NCBI GenBank assembly: GCA_003402345.1
Contig: QFXH01000005.1
Coordinates: 62,001-126,000, forward strand
Length of the DNA stretch: 64,000 nucleotides
Source: Candidatus Nitrotoga sp. MKT
GTDB lineage: Bacteria > Pseudomonadota > Gammaproteobacteria > Burkholderiales > Gallionellaceae
Direction of reading: 5' to 3'
Shown here: positions 1 to 9,702 of the stretch, in pieces
Layout: every line of letters starts with the position of its first letter
How positions within the stretch are numbered: position 1 is the stretch's first letter
Made by a program: the position numbers and the translations under genes
The notes under the pieces: generated by a model
Seen by the model: only the letters and a program-made list of their open reading frames with translations
What the model was told of the DNA's origin: nothing
Database searches by the model: none

Positions 1-52
1 CTTTTTGCTGGTTGATACATCGGACATTTTTGTAGAGCGCGCGCACGGTCGT

Positions 53-69
53 GATTGTGACTCACAATC
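53..69. repeat. perfect short palindrome upstream of the AraC-type gene
   Basis: GATTGTGA at 53-60 and TCACAATC at 62-69 are exact inverted repeats separated by one base. The site lies about 130 bp upstream of the AraC-GyrI start, so it could be an operator. It could also belong to a gene outside the window. The rest of positions 1-197 is AT-rich leader sequence with no visible gene. Confidence 0.35.
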
Positions 70-197
70 TTTAACCTCTTTAGTTTTGCCTTTATTTTTA
101 ATAAAAATAGCATACCTGCTTAATTATTCATGAAAGCAATTTCAGTCAAGACGCACGCAGCTCAAACACGTATATTTCCTCTCAAGGAGAAGTAACG

Positions 198-1064
198 GTG
201 AAAACTATGAGAGAACAGATATATGCTGAGAGGTTTCACAGGGTATTCGACTACATCGACAAACACCTTGAAGAAGAACTGAGCGTAGATTTGCTGAGTC
301 AGTTTGCAAATTTCTCGAAATTTCATTTTCACCGGCAATTCTCCGAATACTGCGGCATCAGCGTCATTAGATATATCCAGTTAATGCGGTTCAAACGTGC
401 CTCTTACAGGCTGGCGTTCAACCCTCTTGAACGGATTATCGACATAGCGCTAGATGCTGGATTTGAAAATCCGGAATCGTTTTCACGTGCGTTCAAAAAC
501 ACGATAGGACAAACCCCGTCTGACTTCAGAAAGAAACCGGAATGGGAACCGTGGATTGAACGCTATCAATTTCCCAACAAAAAAAGGAATGCAAATATGG
601 AGGTCAAAATCATCAATTTCGAACACACGAAAGTGGCTGCGCTTGAGCATCGTGGCGACCCAAAGTTAGTCAATAACTCGGTCAAAACATTTATTGAATG
701 GCGCAAGGAATGTGGCTTGTCGCCTATCACTTCAAGCAAAACCATAGGCATCGTCTACGACAACCCTGAAACTACCGCGCCTGATCAATTCCGTTTCGAT
801 ATCTGCGGCTCAGTAACGGAAGTGGTTCCGGAAAACCAGCAGGGCATCATCAACAAACAGATACCTGAGGGTCGCTGTGCTGTCGTTTGCCATGTGGGTC
901 CATATGACAACATTGGAGAGGCAGCGTATTACTTGTACAGAGATTGGCTACCCGGCAGTGGCGAAGAGTTGCGCGATTTCCCCTTGTTTTTTCACTACCT
1001 GAATCTGAATTCAGATACACCAGAACACGAACTGAGGACAGATGTTTATCTTCCGTTGAAATAA
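198..1064 (+). CDS. AraC-family regulator with GyrI-like effector domain
   Basis: A 288-residue two-domain regulator. Residues about 10-115 form an AraC/XylS DNA-binding domain with two helix-turn-helix units; the second contains IIDIALDAGFENPESFSRAF and is followed by GQTPSDFRK. Residues about 133-288 form a GyrI-like (AraC_E_bind) ligand domain ending in the usual ELRTDVYLPLK strand. Proteins of this layout (SbmC/Rob-like) bind small hydrophobic or cationic ligands; this ligand is unknown. The GTG start at 198 is preferred because AAGGAG at 184-189 sits 8 bases upstream; an ATG at 207 is 17 bases away. The gene stands alone, with alr convergent downstream. Confidence 0.85.
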   Translation: MKTMREQIYAERFHRVFDYIDKHLEEELSVDLLSQFANFSKFHFHRQFSEYCGISVIRYIQLMRFKRASYRLAFNPLERIIDIALDAGFENPESFSRAFKNTIGQTPSDFRKKPEWEPWIERYQFPNKKRNANMEVKIINFEHTKVAALEHRGDPKLVNNSVKTFIEWRKECGLSPITSSKTIGIVYDNPETTAPDQFRFDICGSVTEVVPENQQGIINKQIPEGRCAVVCHVGPYDNIGEAAYYLYRDWLPGSGEELRDFPLFFHYLNLNSDTPEHELRTDVYLPLK

Positions 1065-1475
1065 CCAGTTCATTCTATCAATATGCCTGAACTCATTGCG
1101 TATTTATTTTTTATATAATAAACAGTATCTTGCCGCCTATTTTTTAATATATATTTCAAGATAAAGTGTATAGGAGTATTTACTTTTATTGACTCGCCCA
1201 TTAAATGGTTTTAAGCGGCATATTTATGTGTGGGTCTTGAAAGTAGTAGCGATACATTCGCTGTTGCTCTCCAGCATCGTCATGTGATCGTTAGCAGCAG
1301 GCACACCATTTCTTCTTGGTACGACGCGCCTGTACTTTCAATCCGATGCTTGCCTCAGGTTTGAATTTAACCGCTCTTTCGGATTCAATTCAGAACTATC
1401 GTTGGGCAAATCAAAGCATTCCATTTTTCCTTGTTTTTCCCCAATATCTTTGATCAGTAGTTCAAGGAATTCAAT
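1065..1475. other. intergenic region, no gene seen
   Basis: 411 bp between the convergent AraC-type and alr genes. It is AT-rich at first (1100-1180) and more mixed afterwards. I see no convincing open frame, no strong rho-independent terminator and no repeat shared with the rest of the window. Confidence 0.5.
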
Positions 1476-2537
1476 CTAGACAGTGACGATTGGTACCCGT
1501 TCGGCCAGCGCGCACAGCAGCTCATAGCTGATGGTACCTGCCGCATGAGCTACCTGTTCCACTGGCAAACCTTCCCCCCACAACGTCACATGACTACCCA
1601 CATCAGCAGCGGGTAACGTACTTAAATCCACACTCAGCATGTCCATAGAGATGCGTCCCAAAATGCGCGTACGCTGACCTTCTACCAGCACTGGCGTACC
1701 AGTTGGTGCGTGACGCGGATAGCCATCTGCATATCCGCAGGCGACCACACCAACGCGCGTGGGCGCCTCAGTACGGAATAACCCGCCATAGCCGATATTT
1801 TCGCCCGCCCGCAACTCTTGCACCGCAATGATGCGGCTTTGCAGTGTCATCACTGGCTGCAAGCCGAGTTGTTGCGCGCTGACTTCCGCAAACGGCGATG
1901 CGCCATATAACATGATGCCAGGGCGCACCCAGTCGGCATGGGTTGCGGGATAGCGCAGCAGGGCGGCGGAATTGGCCAGCGAGCGCGCCATGCGATAGGG
2001 CGCGAGCGTATTGAATACGTCCAGTTGTGCAGCCACACCTGTCGCTTCGTCAGCGTGGGCAAAATGTGTCATTAGCGTAATGTCGCGCACGGCAGGGTGG
2101 GCTTTGAGTCTTTCTAGCGCAGCGGGAACCTTATCTGGGGCAAAGCCTAAACGGTTCATACCGCTGCCGACCTTGAACCACACCTCCAAGCTGCCACGGC
2201 TCGGATAGGCCTCCAGCATGTCAATTTGCTGCTGGTTGTGAATGACACAGGCAAGGTCGTACTCAGCCACCAGCGGTAAATCGTCCGGAGTAAAAAATCC
2301 TTCCAGCAGCAGGATAGTCTGACTGAAACCCGCATCGCGCAGGCATATCGCATCACGGATATCCAGCAATGCGAAGCCTTCCGCCGCATTCAACGCTTCA
2401 GCGGCACGCAATAAACCATGGCCATACGCATTGGCCTTGATTACCGCCATGATGCGTGCGCTGCCCGCGCGGCGTGCGACTTGCAGGTTCCGTTCTAGCG
2501 CGGAAAGATCGATGCGGGCTTGGATCGGACGGGGCAT
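1476..2537 (-). CDS. alr: alanine racemase
   Basis: A PLP-dependent cytoplasmic enzyme that interconverts L- and D-alanine for peptidoglycan. At 353 residues it has the usual length. The PLP-binding lysine is Lys34 in AVIKANAYGHG near the N-terminus. The C-terminal beta domain carries GYGGLFRT and VVACGYADGYPRH, typical for the family and including the second catalytic tyrosine region. The start MPRPIQARIDLSALERN fits the family, although the ribosome site is weak. It is divergent from lplT, with about 96 bp between the two starts, so the pair may share a promoter region. Both gene products serve the cell envelope. Confidence 0.95.
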   Translation of the reverse strand: MPRPIQARIDLSALERNLQVARRAGSARIMAVIKANAYGHGLLRAAEALNAAEGFALLDIRDAICLRDAGFSQTILLLEGFFTPDDLPLVAEYDLACVIHNQQQIDMLEAYPSRGSLEVWFKVGSGMNRLGFAPDKVPAALERLKAHPAVRDITLMTHFAHADEATGVAAQLDVFNTLAPYRMARSLANSAALLRYPATHADWVRPGIMLYGASPFAEVSAQQLGLQPVMTLQSRIIAVQELRAGENIGYGGLFRTEAPTRVGVVACGYADGYPRHAPTGTPVLVEGQRTRILGRISMDMLSVDLSTLPAADVGSHVTLWGEGLPVEQVAHAAGTISYELLCALAERVPIVTV

Positions 2538-2633
2538 GAATGCAAGGTTGCAGGATAAAATAGGGAGCTGTTAATGATAGCAGGCATCCTATTTTCGTGA
2601 TATAAAACGCGCTCTTAAAAATTGCGCCTCCCA

Positions 2634-3872
2634 ATGAATCGCGGATTTTATATCATACTTGCGGCGCAGTTCTTTTCCGCACTTGCAGACAATGCCCTGC
2701 TATTTGCTGCCATCGCCTTACTTCACGAAGTACATGCGCCAGAATGGCATACCCCGATATTGCAAGCAGCATTTGTGGTGTCCTACATCGTGCTGGCACC
2801 TTTTGTAGGCGCCTTCGCTGATTCGTTGCCCAAGGGCCGCGTCATGTTCATCAGTAACAGCATCAAGTTGTTCGGCTGTATTGCCATGCTGGCCGGGGTA
2901 AATCCGCTCCTCGCCTACGCAGTGGCGGGGCTGGGCGCGGCGGCTTATTCCCCGGCAAAATACGGCATCCTTACTGAATATTTACCGTCTGATAAATTAG
3001 TACTGGCAAACAGTTGGATGGAAGGACTGACTGTCGCCGCCATTGTGCTTGGCGCAATAGTGGGGGGTATACTCATCGGCCCAAATATTTCAGGCCAAAT
3101 GCTGCAATGGTGGGATGTACCGTTAATAGAAACCGGCATTGATTCGGCGCCAGAACTAGCTATCGCTATCATCACGGTTATTTATCTTATCGCGGCGTTG
3201 TTCAATCTCTATATCCCGCGCGTGCCAATCGAGCACAAGCCGTTAAGCCGCAACCCAGGGTTCTTGGTAGGTGAATTCGCGCATTGTTTCAAACTGCTAT
3301 GGAAAGATCCGCTAGGACAAGTGTCGCTGAGCGTCACCACACTTTTCTGGGGGGCAGGCGCCACGTTACGTTTAATCGTGTTGGCATGGGCCGTCACCGT
3401 ACTCCACTATAATATGGGTGAAGCCGCTAAGCTCACCGCTTGGGTCGCCATTGGCATTGCTATCGGCTCTGTACTGGCGGCTAAATACGTCAAACTGGAA
3501 CACTCGGTGAAAGTGTTGCCAATAGGTATCGCCATGGGATTAATGGTACTGGCTATGATCCCGGTTACCAGCTCACCCCTTGCCATTGCGCTGCTCATCA
3601 TTATTGGCGCAATGGGCGGCTACCTCTTGGTACCCATGAATGCCCTGTTACAGCATCGCGGCCACTTGCTTATGGGGGCAGGGAGATCAATCGCTGTGCA
3701 AAACTTTAATGAAAACATCAGTATTTTCGCCATGCTTGCATTATTTGCCTTAATGCAAAAACTGGAATTAAACATTCAAACGATTACTTTAGTGTTCGGC
3801 CTGTTGCTCTCAGGCATCATGACGGTGTTGTATAGGAGGCACAGGCATGATCAGGATACGGGGCAGATGTAG
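2634..3872 (+). CDS. lplT: lysophospholipid transporter LplT (MFS)
   Basis: An inner-membrane major-facilitator protein that flips lysophospholipids inward for re-acylation. It matches the LplT family closely: AQFFSALADNALLFA in the first helix, APFVGAFADSLPKGRVM in the loop between helices 2 and 3, and GAAAYSPAKYGILTEYL. About 12 hydrophobic segments are visible. The ATG at 2634 gives a short N-terminus (MNRGFYIILAAQF) directly before helix 1; an upstream TTG at 2622 is possible but less likely. In enterobacteria lplT is coupled to aas, but no acyltransferase is visible beside it here. The neighbour is divergent alr. Confidence 0.92.
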   Translation: MNRGFYIILAAQFFSALADNALLFAAIALLHEVHAPEWHTPILQAAFVVSYIVLAPFVGAFADSLPKGRVMFISNSIKLFGCIAMLAGVNPLLAYAVAGLGAAAYSPAKYGILTEYLPSDKLVLANSWMEGLTVAAIVLGAIVGGILIGPNISGQMLQWWDVPLIETGIDSAPELAIAIITVIYLIAALFNLYIPRVPIEHKPLSRNPGFLVGEFAHCFKLLWKDPLGQVSLSVTTLFWGAGATLRLIVLAWAVTVLHYNMGEAAKLTAWVAIGIAIGSVLAAKYVKLEHSVKVLPIGIAMGLMVLAMIPVTSSPLAIALLIIIGAMGGYLLVPMNALLQHRGHLLMGAGRSIAVQNFNENISIFAMLALFALMQKLELNIQTITLVFGLLLSGIMTVLYRRHRHDQDTGQM

Positions 3873-3901
3873 TCTTCTTTAAGCAGCTCAAACCAACAAT
3901 C

Positions 3902-4651
3902 TCAAACCAACCGCTGCATTGTAGCAACTGCCAGGCACAGATCGTCCCATGCTTTGGCTTTGTTCAGCGGGGTGTGTAGCAGATCGGTTGGATGGTAAGT
4001 AATGATGAGTGGAATATCTTTCACCAAGCCAGAAGAGGGTGAACCGCGGTAGTCGTGCAACTTGCCACGCAGGTCAGGCAAGGCGGCGTCATACCCCAAT
4101 AAGAAAGCGGCGGTTTCACCTAGAGCCACGATCAGCTTGGGCTGGATGAGTTGAATCTGGCGCTCCAGATAGGGCATGCATTGGGCAATCTCATTGGCTT
4201 CTGGCATGCGATTGCCGGGTGGGTAGCATTTAACGATGTTGGTAATGTAAACATTGTGGCCGCGCTTCAACTTAATTGCAGCCAGCATATTATCGAGCAA
4301 CTTGCCGGATTGCCCCACGAACGGCTCACCTTGAACATCTTCGTCCGCGTCCGGCCATTCGCCCACGAACAACCAGTCGGCCTGAACATCACCCATACCA
4401 AAAACCGTCTGTGTACAACCCGCACGCAGTTTGCACGCCGTGCAATTTTTCACCAATGTTTTTAATTCAGGCCAGTTGCAACTGGCTAGCTTTTGTAAGC
4501 CTGCTTTTTCCATTACAGACTGACTTGTCTCTTGCTCTATTATAGGTTGAGCCGCCGCAGCTTCTTGATCATATACAGGCTTGGTTTGTGCGCGTTGTTG
4601 CCACAACGGATAGAGATTGAGCTCACGTAATATTGCTTCTTCTCGATTCAC
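3902..4651 (-). CDS. type-4 uracil-DNA glycosylase, Fe-S
   Basis: A 249-residue family-4 UDG (the group once annotated as SPO1 polymerase-related), which removes uracil from DNA. Four cysteines suitable for a 4Fe-4S cluster are visible: CTACKL and, about 90 residues later, VKCYPPGN and AQCMPYL. The N-terminal ~85 residues form a poorly conserved extension common in beta-proteobacterial copies. The motif that usually reads GEAPG/GEGPG followed by an acidic pair is GEWPDADED here, and the second motif, usually HPAYLL-like, reads HPTDLL, so the active site is not textbook. GTG start; it overlaps rimI by 4 bp (GTGA), so it is the last gene of a tsaB-rimI-udg operon. Confidence 0.85.
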   Translation of the reverse strand: MNREEAILRELNLYPLWQQRAQTKPVYDQEAAAAQPIIEQETSQSVMEKAGLQKLASCNWPELKTLVKNCTACKLRAGCTQTVFGMGDVQADWLFVGEWPDADEDVQGEPFVGQSGKLLDNMLAAIKLKRGHNVYITNIVKCYPPGNRMPEANEIAQCMPYLERQIQLIQPKLIVALGETAAFLLGYDAALPDLRGKLHDYRGSPSSGLVKDIPLIITYHPTDLLHTPLNKAKAWDDLCLAVATMQRLV

Positions 4652-5112
4652 AGTAAATATTCCATCACGATTGCGTCTTCGCGCCCAATGTCTGCCGCAT
4701 AATAGCCACGGCGCAGGCCAATTTCGCGAAACCCGACACCACGATATAGTCCCAGCGCCGCCACGTTGGAAGGACGCACTTCCAGTAACATGCGCCGCAT
4801 GTTACTGGCGCGCGCAATTTTTATTGTTGCGTCCAATAGCCAACCGCCCAAGCCCTTGCGTTGATATTCGGCGGCGATGCCGATATTGAGCAAGTGCGCT
4901 TCATCTAATGCAGGCATGAACACAACATAACCTAATATTTCACCCTCTGCTTCGCACACCTTGCACACATAATTACTATTAAGCGCATCGGTAAAATTCC
5001 CGCAAGTCCACGGACAAGCATGCACGCGTCGCTCAATGCATACTATTCCTGCCAAGTCTGCTGGATTCATATCGCGCAAGACGGTGTGGTGGCGCAATTG
5101 GGACAAACTCAT
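4648..5112 (-). CDS. rimI: ribosomal protein alanine N-acetyltransferase
   Basis: A 154-residue GNAT acetyltransferase that in E. coli acetylates the N-terminal alanine of ribosomal protein S18. The acetyl-CoA loop is AAEYQRKGLGGWLLDATI, followed by LLEVRPSNVAALGLYRGVGF, the RimI signature, and it ends in EDAIVMEYLL. It is translationally coupled on both sides: its ATG overlaps the tsaB stop (ATGA) and its TGA overlaps the udg GTG. The tsaB-rimI adjacency is widespread in Proteobacteria and supports the call. Confidence 0.9.
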   Translation of the reverse strand: MSLSQLRHHTVLRDMNPADLAGIVCIERRVHACPWTCGNFTDALNSNYVCKVCEAEGEILGYVVFMPALDEAHLLNIGIAAEYQRKGLGGWLLDATIKIARASNMRRMLLEVRPSNVAALGLYRGVGFREIGLRRGYYAADIGREDAIVMEYLL

Positions 5113-5780
5113 CGTTCGCTGGTTTTCAGCGCCACTTTGTCGCGTAAATAAAACGGCATGGCTTGCGCCGCGTCCATGCCTTGACCGGCGGCAAATAATG
5201 GCGCGGCCAATTTTGCAATAGCACTGGCCTGTGGCACGGCCTGTGTATCGCTACCAATAATTTGCCCGGCATAGCGATCACCCAATACAGCACCATACAT
5301 GGCAAAGCCACTGCCTGTACCAAACCATCCAGAGCCTTGAACCTGCGGAGCTTGTTGCGGCAAACACAAATTCGGCTCGCAAACCGTCACCCATGACCCT
5401 GCCCGTTTTTCATATACAGCATGATAAATCTCACCCATGCGCGCATCCAGTGCGGCGATCACTTTATCGTGGCCGGCGGCTTGCGCTAATGCTTGCAGCG
5501 TACACACCCCCACCACTGGCAAATCCGCTCCCAACGCCAATCCTTGCGTTACCCCGCAAGCGATGCGTACACCGGTGAATGAACCCGGCCCGGTGCCAAA
5601 TGCAATGCCATCCAATTCCGAAATTTTAACGCCTGCTTCATGCAATAAATTATCCAGTATTCCTATCAACAATTCAGAATGGCGCTGCCCGACCAGCTCG
5701 CAATGGTTGATAACATTGCCATCCTGCCATAGTGCGACGGAGCAGTATTCAGTAGATGTTTCCAGCGCCAATATACGCAT
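5109..5780 (-). CDS. tsaB: tRNA t6A biosynthesis protein TsaB
   Basis: An ASKHA-fold partner of TsaD and TsaE in making N6-threonylcarbamoyladenosine at position 37 of ANN-decoding tRNAs. The N-terminus MRILALETSTEYCSVAL and the GIAFGTGPGSFTGVRIACG segment are diagnostic. The start at 5780 (MRILALETS) is chosen by family alignment; the frame stays open to an ATG at 5801 without a ribosome site. It is 223 residues long. The Sua5-type enzyme (7188-8213) and TsaE (15769-16260) of the same pathway lie in the window, while TsaD does not. It is the first gene of the tsaB-rimI-udg unit. Confidence 0.92.
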   Translation of the reverse strand: MRILALETSTEYCSVALWQDGNVINHCELVGQRHSELLIGILDNLLHEAGVKISELDGIAFGTGPGSFTGVRIACGVTQGLALGADLPVVGVCTLQALAQAAGHDKVIAALDARMGEIYHAVYEKRAGSWVTVCEPNLCLPQQAPQVQGSGWFGTGSGFAMYGAVLGDRYAGQIIGSDTQAVPQASAIAKLAAPLFAAGQGMDAAQAMPFYLRDKVALKTSER

Positions 5781-5872
5781 CATTATTAAGAATTGCCCCA
5801 TTGAATCTAAACATTTCCGTTTAAGCGGGAATGTTTAGATGGTGAAATAACATTGTCGAAATTTATGTTGGT

Positions 5873-6343
5873 TCAGACTAACAACAGCGCGACAGCTTGC
5901 GCCGCGATACCTTCCCCGCGCCCGCTAAAGCCCAGCCGTTCAGTGGTGGTCGCTTTCACATTTACAGCATTCACCGCTACGCCCAAATCAGCGGCAATAT
6001 TTTCTACCATGCGCGGAATGTGCGGTGCCATCTTGGGTGCTTGTGCAATGATAGTGGCATCCAAATTGCCTATGCGGAAACCCGCATTGGTCACCATACG
6101 TGCTACTTCGCGCAATAAAATGCGGCTATCAATATTTTTAAACTTGGTATCGGTATCTGAAAAGTGACGCCCGATATCACCCAGTGCTGCTGCACCCAGC
6201 AGGGCATCACAGATGGCGTGCAGCAACACGTCAGCATCAGAATGGCCGAGCAGCCCCTTGTCATGGAGTATTTCCACGCCACCAATAATTAACTTGCGTC
6301 CCTCGACCAATTGATGAACGTCAAAACCCTGTCCGATTCTCAT
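5873..6343 (-). CDS. ispF: 2-C-methyl-D-erythritol 2,4-cyclodiphosphate synthase
   Basis: A non-mevalonate isoprenoid pathway enzyme that forms MEcPP. It is a 156-residue trimeric zinc enzyme. The N-terminus [12 protein letters not shown] supplies the metal ligands Asp8 and His10, and [19 protein letters not shown] supplies the metal-binding histidine and the hydrophobic pocket. The C-terminus has the conserved [20 protein letters not shown]. It starts 2 bp after the ispD stop, so the two form one operon, as is usual. Length and motifs are complete. Confidence 0.96.
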   Translation of the reverse strand: MRIGQGFDVHQLVEGRKLIIGGVEILHDKGLLGHSDADVLLHAICDALLGAAALGDIGRHFSDTDTKFKNIDSRILLREVARMVTNAGFRIGNLDATIIAQAPKMAPHIPRMVENIAADLGVAVNAVNVKATTTERLGFSGRGEGIAAQAVALLLV

Positions 6344-6345
6344 AT

Positions 6346-7026
6346 TTATTTTCTTTGGGCTAACAACAATTCCGCTAACTCAATATCCTGCGGGTAAGTG
6401 ACCTTAAAATTGCTGTAACTGCTTGTTACGAGCTTGGGATGAAACCCCAGCGCCTCGACTGCGGAGGCGTCATCCGTTACATTTGGGGCGGTTTGTAGCG
6501 CTTGTAGTAATAGTCCAGTGCGAAACATTTGCGGCGTCTGTGCCTGCCATACTCCCTCACGATTTTCGGTATGCACAATCCGGCATTCAGCATCGGCACG
6601 CTTCAAAGTATCTGCTACCGGCACAGCAAGAATGCCGCCAACCTCGTCGTCGCGCAATACTTCAATCAAGCGTGCAAGCTGCTTGTGGCTTAAACAAGGC
6701 CGGGCAGCATCATGCACCAGTAGCCAGTCATCAAGTTCAAGTTCCGCAGCCATTAATCCATTCAGTACGCTTTCCGCGCGCGTTGCGCCACCACAAAATA
6801 GCGGCTGCAGCTTATCCCCGAATAACGACCAGTCATAACTATGCCAGTACATGTCATTAGGTGCGAGCACCACGAAGACAGTGCTGATATCCGGGTTGGC
6901 ACACAAAGTTACAAGTGCGTGATAAACCATCGGCTGTCCGGCAATTGGCACGTATTGTTTGGGTAACCCACTGCCCATGCGAGAGCCACAGCCAGCGGCG
7001 GGAACGAGTGCGAAAATTTCGGGCAT
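6346..7026 (-). CDS. ispD: 2-C-methyl-D-erythritol 4-phosphate cytidylyltransferase
   Basis: Transfers CMP to MEP in the non-mevalonate pathway. 226 residues. The nucleotide-binding N-terminus is [20 protein letters not shown], including the conserved arginine and lysine; VHDAARPCL is the second signature, and [15 protein letters not shown] closes the fold. It precedes ispF with a 2-bp gap. About 160 AT-rich bases separate it from the upstream Sua5-type gene and presumably hold the promoter. Confidence 0.95.
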   Translation of the reverse strand: MPEIFALVPAAGCGSRMGSGLPKQYVPIAGQPMVYHALVTLCANPDISTVFVVLAPNDMYWHSYDWSLFGDKLQPLFCGGATRAESVLNGLMAAELELDDWLLVHDAARPCLSHKQLARLIEVLRDDEVGGILAVPVADTLKRADAECRIVHTENREGVWQAQTPQMFRTGLLLQALQTAPNVTDDASAVEALGFHPKLVTSSYSNFKVTYPQDIELAELLLAQRK

Positions 7027-7187
7027 TATTTGAAGAAGAAAGTAAACCTATTCATTCAAACCGTCTCAAGTTCAATACGAATTTTATGGAATAGTTCTAA
7101 ATAAAGTTAAACGAGTTTAAATCTCAACTGGTTACTGATTTTTCGAAACATTTTACATATTTGTTGTTCCTGGTAGAGCCATATCAC

Positions 7188-8213
7188 TTATTTTTTATTA
7201 GACGTACCCTGGGCGGCGCGCCGCATCCGGTCATTAATTGCAACCCATTCTTGCTTTGCTGGGGGGGCTTCTGCCAAAATATGATCGAAGCTGGCGTGAT
7301 CAATACGGTGCAGTGTCGCATAAAGTTCGCGTCCATATTCATCGGCCAATAGTGGCATCTGAAGTCTCGTGATTCCAGCGATATGGCTTACATCGCTATT
7401 TTCACTCAAATTAAGAACCGCTACTTTATGGCCCAATTTAGCCAGTTGATACACCCGATCCCACAATTCATCTGCCGGATAGATCTCAATTGGAGTTGTT
7501 GGAGCATAGTGTGAGTCCAACATGCCGGGAGCCCGCAGCAGCTTGGAAGTGACTGATTGAGCCAGTGATACTTTTTGATTAAGCGTGTATTCAATTGCTT
7601 CAACGGGAAGCCCGCCAGGCCGCAATAACGTAGCTTCTCCGTGCGTTAAGCTAATGATGGTGGACTCCACACCGATACGGCATGGCCCCCCATCAAGAAT
7701 CATACCTACTTTGGATCCCAGTTTGTCATGCACGTGTTGCGCTGTGGTTGGACTTACCTGTCCAAAACGATTGGCCGATGGTGCTGCAATTCCGCCGCCG
7801 AATACACGCAGCAGGGCGGTTGCAACGGGATGGTCAGGTACACGCAGACCTACCGTATCTTGCCCGCCGGTGACCTCATTCGGCACTTGGCTGGACCGTT
7901 GCAGGATTAAGGTCAGCGGCCCTGGCCAGAATGCTTCTGCCAGTCGCCATGCGGCGTCGGGAATTTCCCGTGCCCAAGTGGATAGTTGGGAGGCTGCGGC
8001 AATATGAACGATCAGCGGATGATAGTCTGGTCGATTTTTGATTTCAAAAATCTTTCGCACGGCAAGTGGATTCGAGGCATCCGCCCCCAATCCGTAAACA
8101 GTCTCAGTGGGAAAAACCACAGTCTCGCCTGCCCGCAGTAATGCCGTGGCAGCTTGTATTTCGTCATCCGGAACCGTATAGGGATTCACCGCAGTGTCTT
8201 GTTTTCTTTTCAA
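7188..8213 (-). CDS. L-threonylcarbamoyladenylate synthase, Sua5 type
   Basis: Makes threonylcarbamoyl-AMP from threonine, bicarbonate and ATP, the first step of t6A tRNA modification. At 341 residues it is the long Sua5 form: an N-terminal YrdC domain (residues ~17-205; PTETVYGLGADA, KNRPDYHPLIVHI, DTVGLRVPDHP, APSANRFGQVSPT) plus a linker (APGMLDSHYAPTTP) and a C-terminal Sua5 domain. The apparent start is TTG overlapping the psiE stop by 4 bp; a GTG eight codons inside is an alternative. It belongs to the same pathway as tsaB and tsaE in this window. Confidence 0.9.
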   Translation of the reverse strand: MKRKQDTAVNPYTVPDDEIQAATALLRAGETVVFPTETVYGLGADASNPLAVRKIFEIKNRPDYHPLIVHIAAASQLSTWAREIPDAAWRLAEAFWPGPLTLILQRSSQVPNEVTGGQDTVGLRVPDHPVATALLRVFGGGIAAPSANRFGQVSPTTAQHVHDKLGSKVGMILDGGPCRIGVESTIISLTHGEATLLRPGGLPVEAIEYTLNQKVSLAQSVTSKLLRAPGMLDSHYAPTTPIEIYPADELWDRVYQLAKLGHKVAVLNLSENSDVSHIAGITRLQMPLLADEYGRELYATLHRIDHASFDHILAEAPPAKQEWVAINDRMRRAAQGTSNKK

Positions 8214-8647
8214 TCCTGCACTTTGTCGACTTGTCGCAGTTCCGCCGACGATTCATCGCCTGAATAGGGATAACGTACATGGCCGAGGCGAATCAGGAAC
8301 ACTGCCAGCGTTAACATCAGGATAGAGCCAGTTATCGCGAGCATGCGCCAGTCATCCATAGCTTTCATATCTAAGATCAGATAGCGCGCAAGCGCCACCA
8401 TGCCGATGTAAAGCGGGAAGCGCACTGGTAGTTTGCCTGAGTTGTAATACAACCCGACCATGGCAAGCACTTCTAGGTAGAGAAAAAGTAGCAACAAGTC
8501 GGTTAGTGTCACTTGCGCTGCCCGTACCATAATCATGGTCTCGCTCGCCATGGCGAACACTGTGGCAATGGCAATGACAAGTAAGCCGATATGTTCGACC
8601 AGAGAAAGAAGTTGTTGGTTGAATCTTTTAATGGTTCTACTTTTCAA
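8210..8647 (-). CDS. PsiE-like phosphate-starvation-inducible membrane protein
   Basis: A 145-residue integral membrane protein with four hydrophobic segments (about residues 18-40, 47-68, 76-92 and 103-122). The pattern LTDLLLLFLYLEVLAMVGLY and the RFPLYIGMVALARYLI segment match the PsiE family. The function is unknown; E. coli psiE is Pho- and cAMP-controlled, but nothing here shows the same regulation. It overlaps the downstream Sua5-type gene by 4 bp, so the two are translationally coupled. Confidence 0.75.
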   Translation of the reverse strand: MKSRTIKRFNQQLLSLVEHIGLLVIAIATVFAMASETMIMVRAAQVTLTDLLLLFLYLEVLAMVGLYYNSGKLPVRFPLYIGMVALARYLILDMKAMDDWRMLAITGSILMLTLAVFLIRLGHVRYPYSGDESSAELRQVDKVQD

Positions 8648-8805
8648 TCCGCTAGCGCCTCAATAATATAAAACATGCACTTAATAAATAAGTGACTCAG
8701 TACTTACCGCTATGGGGATGTCAAAGTATTATGACGTATCCACACTTGCGGTTGTGCGTTCACTGAATCCTAGCGTCGCGCTGATGCTAATTGTTGAATG
8801 ATGTA

Positions 8806-9690
8806 TCACACGTCCATCAATAATCGCACGGCTTCGTGATATTTTTCCGCAGTCTTTTCGATTATGTCGGCAGGAACTTTCGGTGCTGGAAGTTGTTTGT
8901 TCCAGCCAGAGGTTTCCATCCAGTCACGCACGAACTGCTTATCAAAGCTAGGTGGATTGCTACCTACATTGTATTGATCCGCTGGCCAGAACCGTGAGGA
9001 ATCGGGCGTCAGCGCTTCGTCAATCAGATACATTTTTCCTGATGAATCCACACCAAATTCAAATTTGGTATCAGCAATGATGATCCCCTTGGTAGCCGCA
9101 TATTCCGCTGCCTGGGTATACAGCGACAAGGCGGCATGACGCACTGCATTAGCACGCGGCACACCCAGCAACTTTACGGCCTGCTCGAAGGAGATGTTTT
9201 CATCGTGTTCACCTGCGGGTGCCTTGGTTGAAGGTGTAAATAAGGGTTGCGGCAGTTTTTGCGCTTCCTGTAAATCGGCAGGTAATTTAATGCCACACAC
9301 CATGCCAGTCTTTTGATACTCCTTCCAAGCGGAACCAGCCAAATAGCCGCGCACGATGGCTTCAATGGGCACGGGCCTCAAGCGTTTTACTACGAAGGCC
9401 CGGCCAGTCAGTTGCGCGCGCTCTTCATCAGTTTTGACTAAGGATTCTGGCTTGATACCGGTAAGGTGATTAGGGAGAACGTTATTAAGCTTACTAAACC
9501 AGAAATTGGACAGGGTAGTGAGTACTTGACCCTTTCCTGGCACTGGAGTCGGTAAAATGACATCAAAGGCGGACAGGCGATCAGTTTGCACAATGAGCAG
9601 GTGATCATCATCTACTTCATAAATGTCACGCACTTTACCGCGGTGCAGTAATGGCAAGCTGGTTAAGTTGGATTCAAGTAATACAGACAT
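8806..9690 (-). CDS. purC: SAICAR synthase
   Basis: Phosphoribosylaminoimidazole-succinocarboxamide synthase, which joins CAIR and aspartate in purine synthesis. At 294 residues it is the longer single-domain form found in beta-proteobacteria and yeast. The N-terminus [19 protein letters not shown] forms the ATP-binding region, followed by [17 protein letters not shown], and [16 protein letters not shown] is the conserved substrate segment. It lies 12 bp after purE and is co-transcribed, so it receives the product of its upstream neighbour. Confidence 0.96.
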   Translation of the reverse strand: MSVLLESNLTSLPLLHRGKVRDIYEVDDDHLLIVQTDRLSAFDVILPTPVPGKGQVLTTLSNFWFSKLNNVLPNHLTGIKPESLVKTDEERAQLTGRAFVVKRLRPVPIEAIVRGYLAGSAWKEYQKTGMVCGIKLPADLQEAQKLPQPLFTPSTKAPAGEHDENISFEQAVKLLGVPRANAVRHAALSLYTQAAEYAATKGIIIADTKFEFGVDSSGKMYLIDEALTPDSSRFWPADQYNVGSNPPSFDKQFVRDWMETSGWNKQLPAPKVPADIIEKTAEKYHEAVRLLMDV

Positions 9691-9702
9691 AAGGTTCCCT
9701 TT

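Noticed and set aside
2622-2633. TTG start for lplT four codons upstream
   Set aside because: The ATG at 2634 gives the expected short N-terminus before the first membrane helix.
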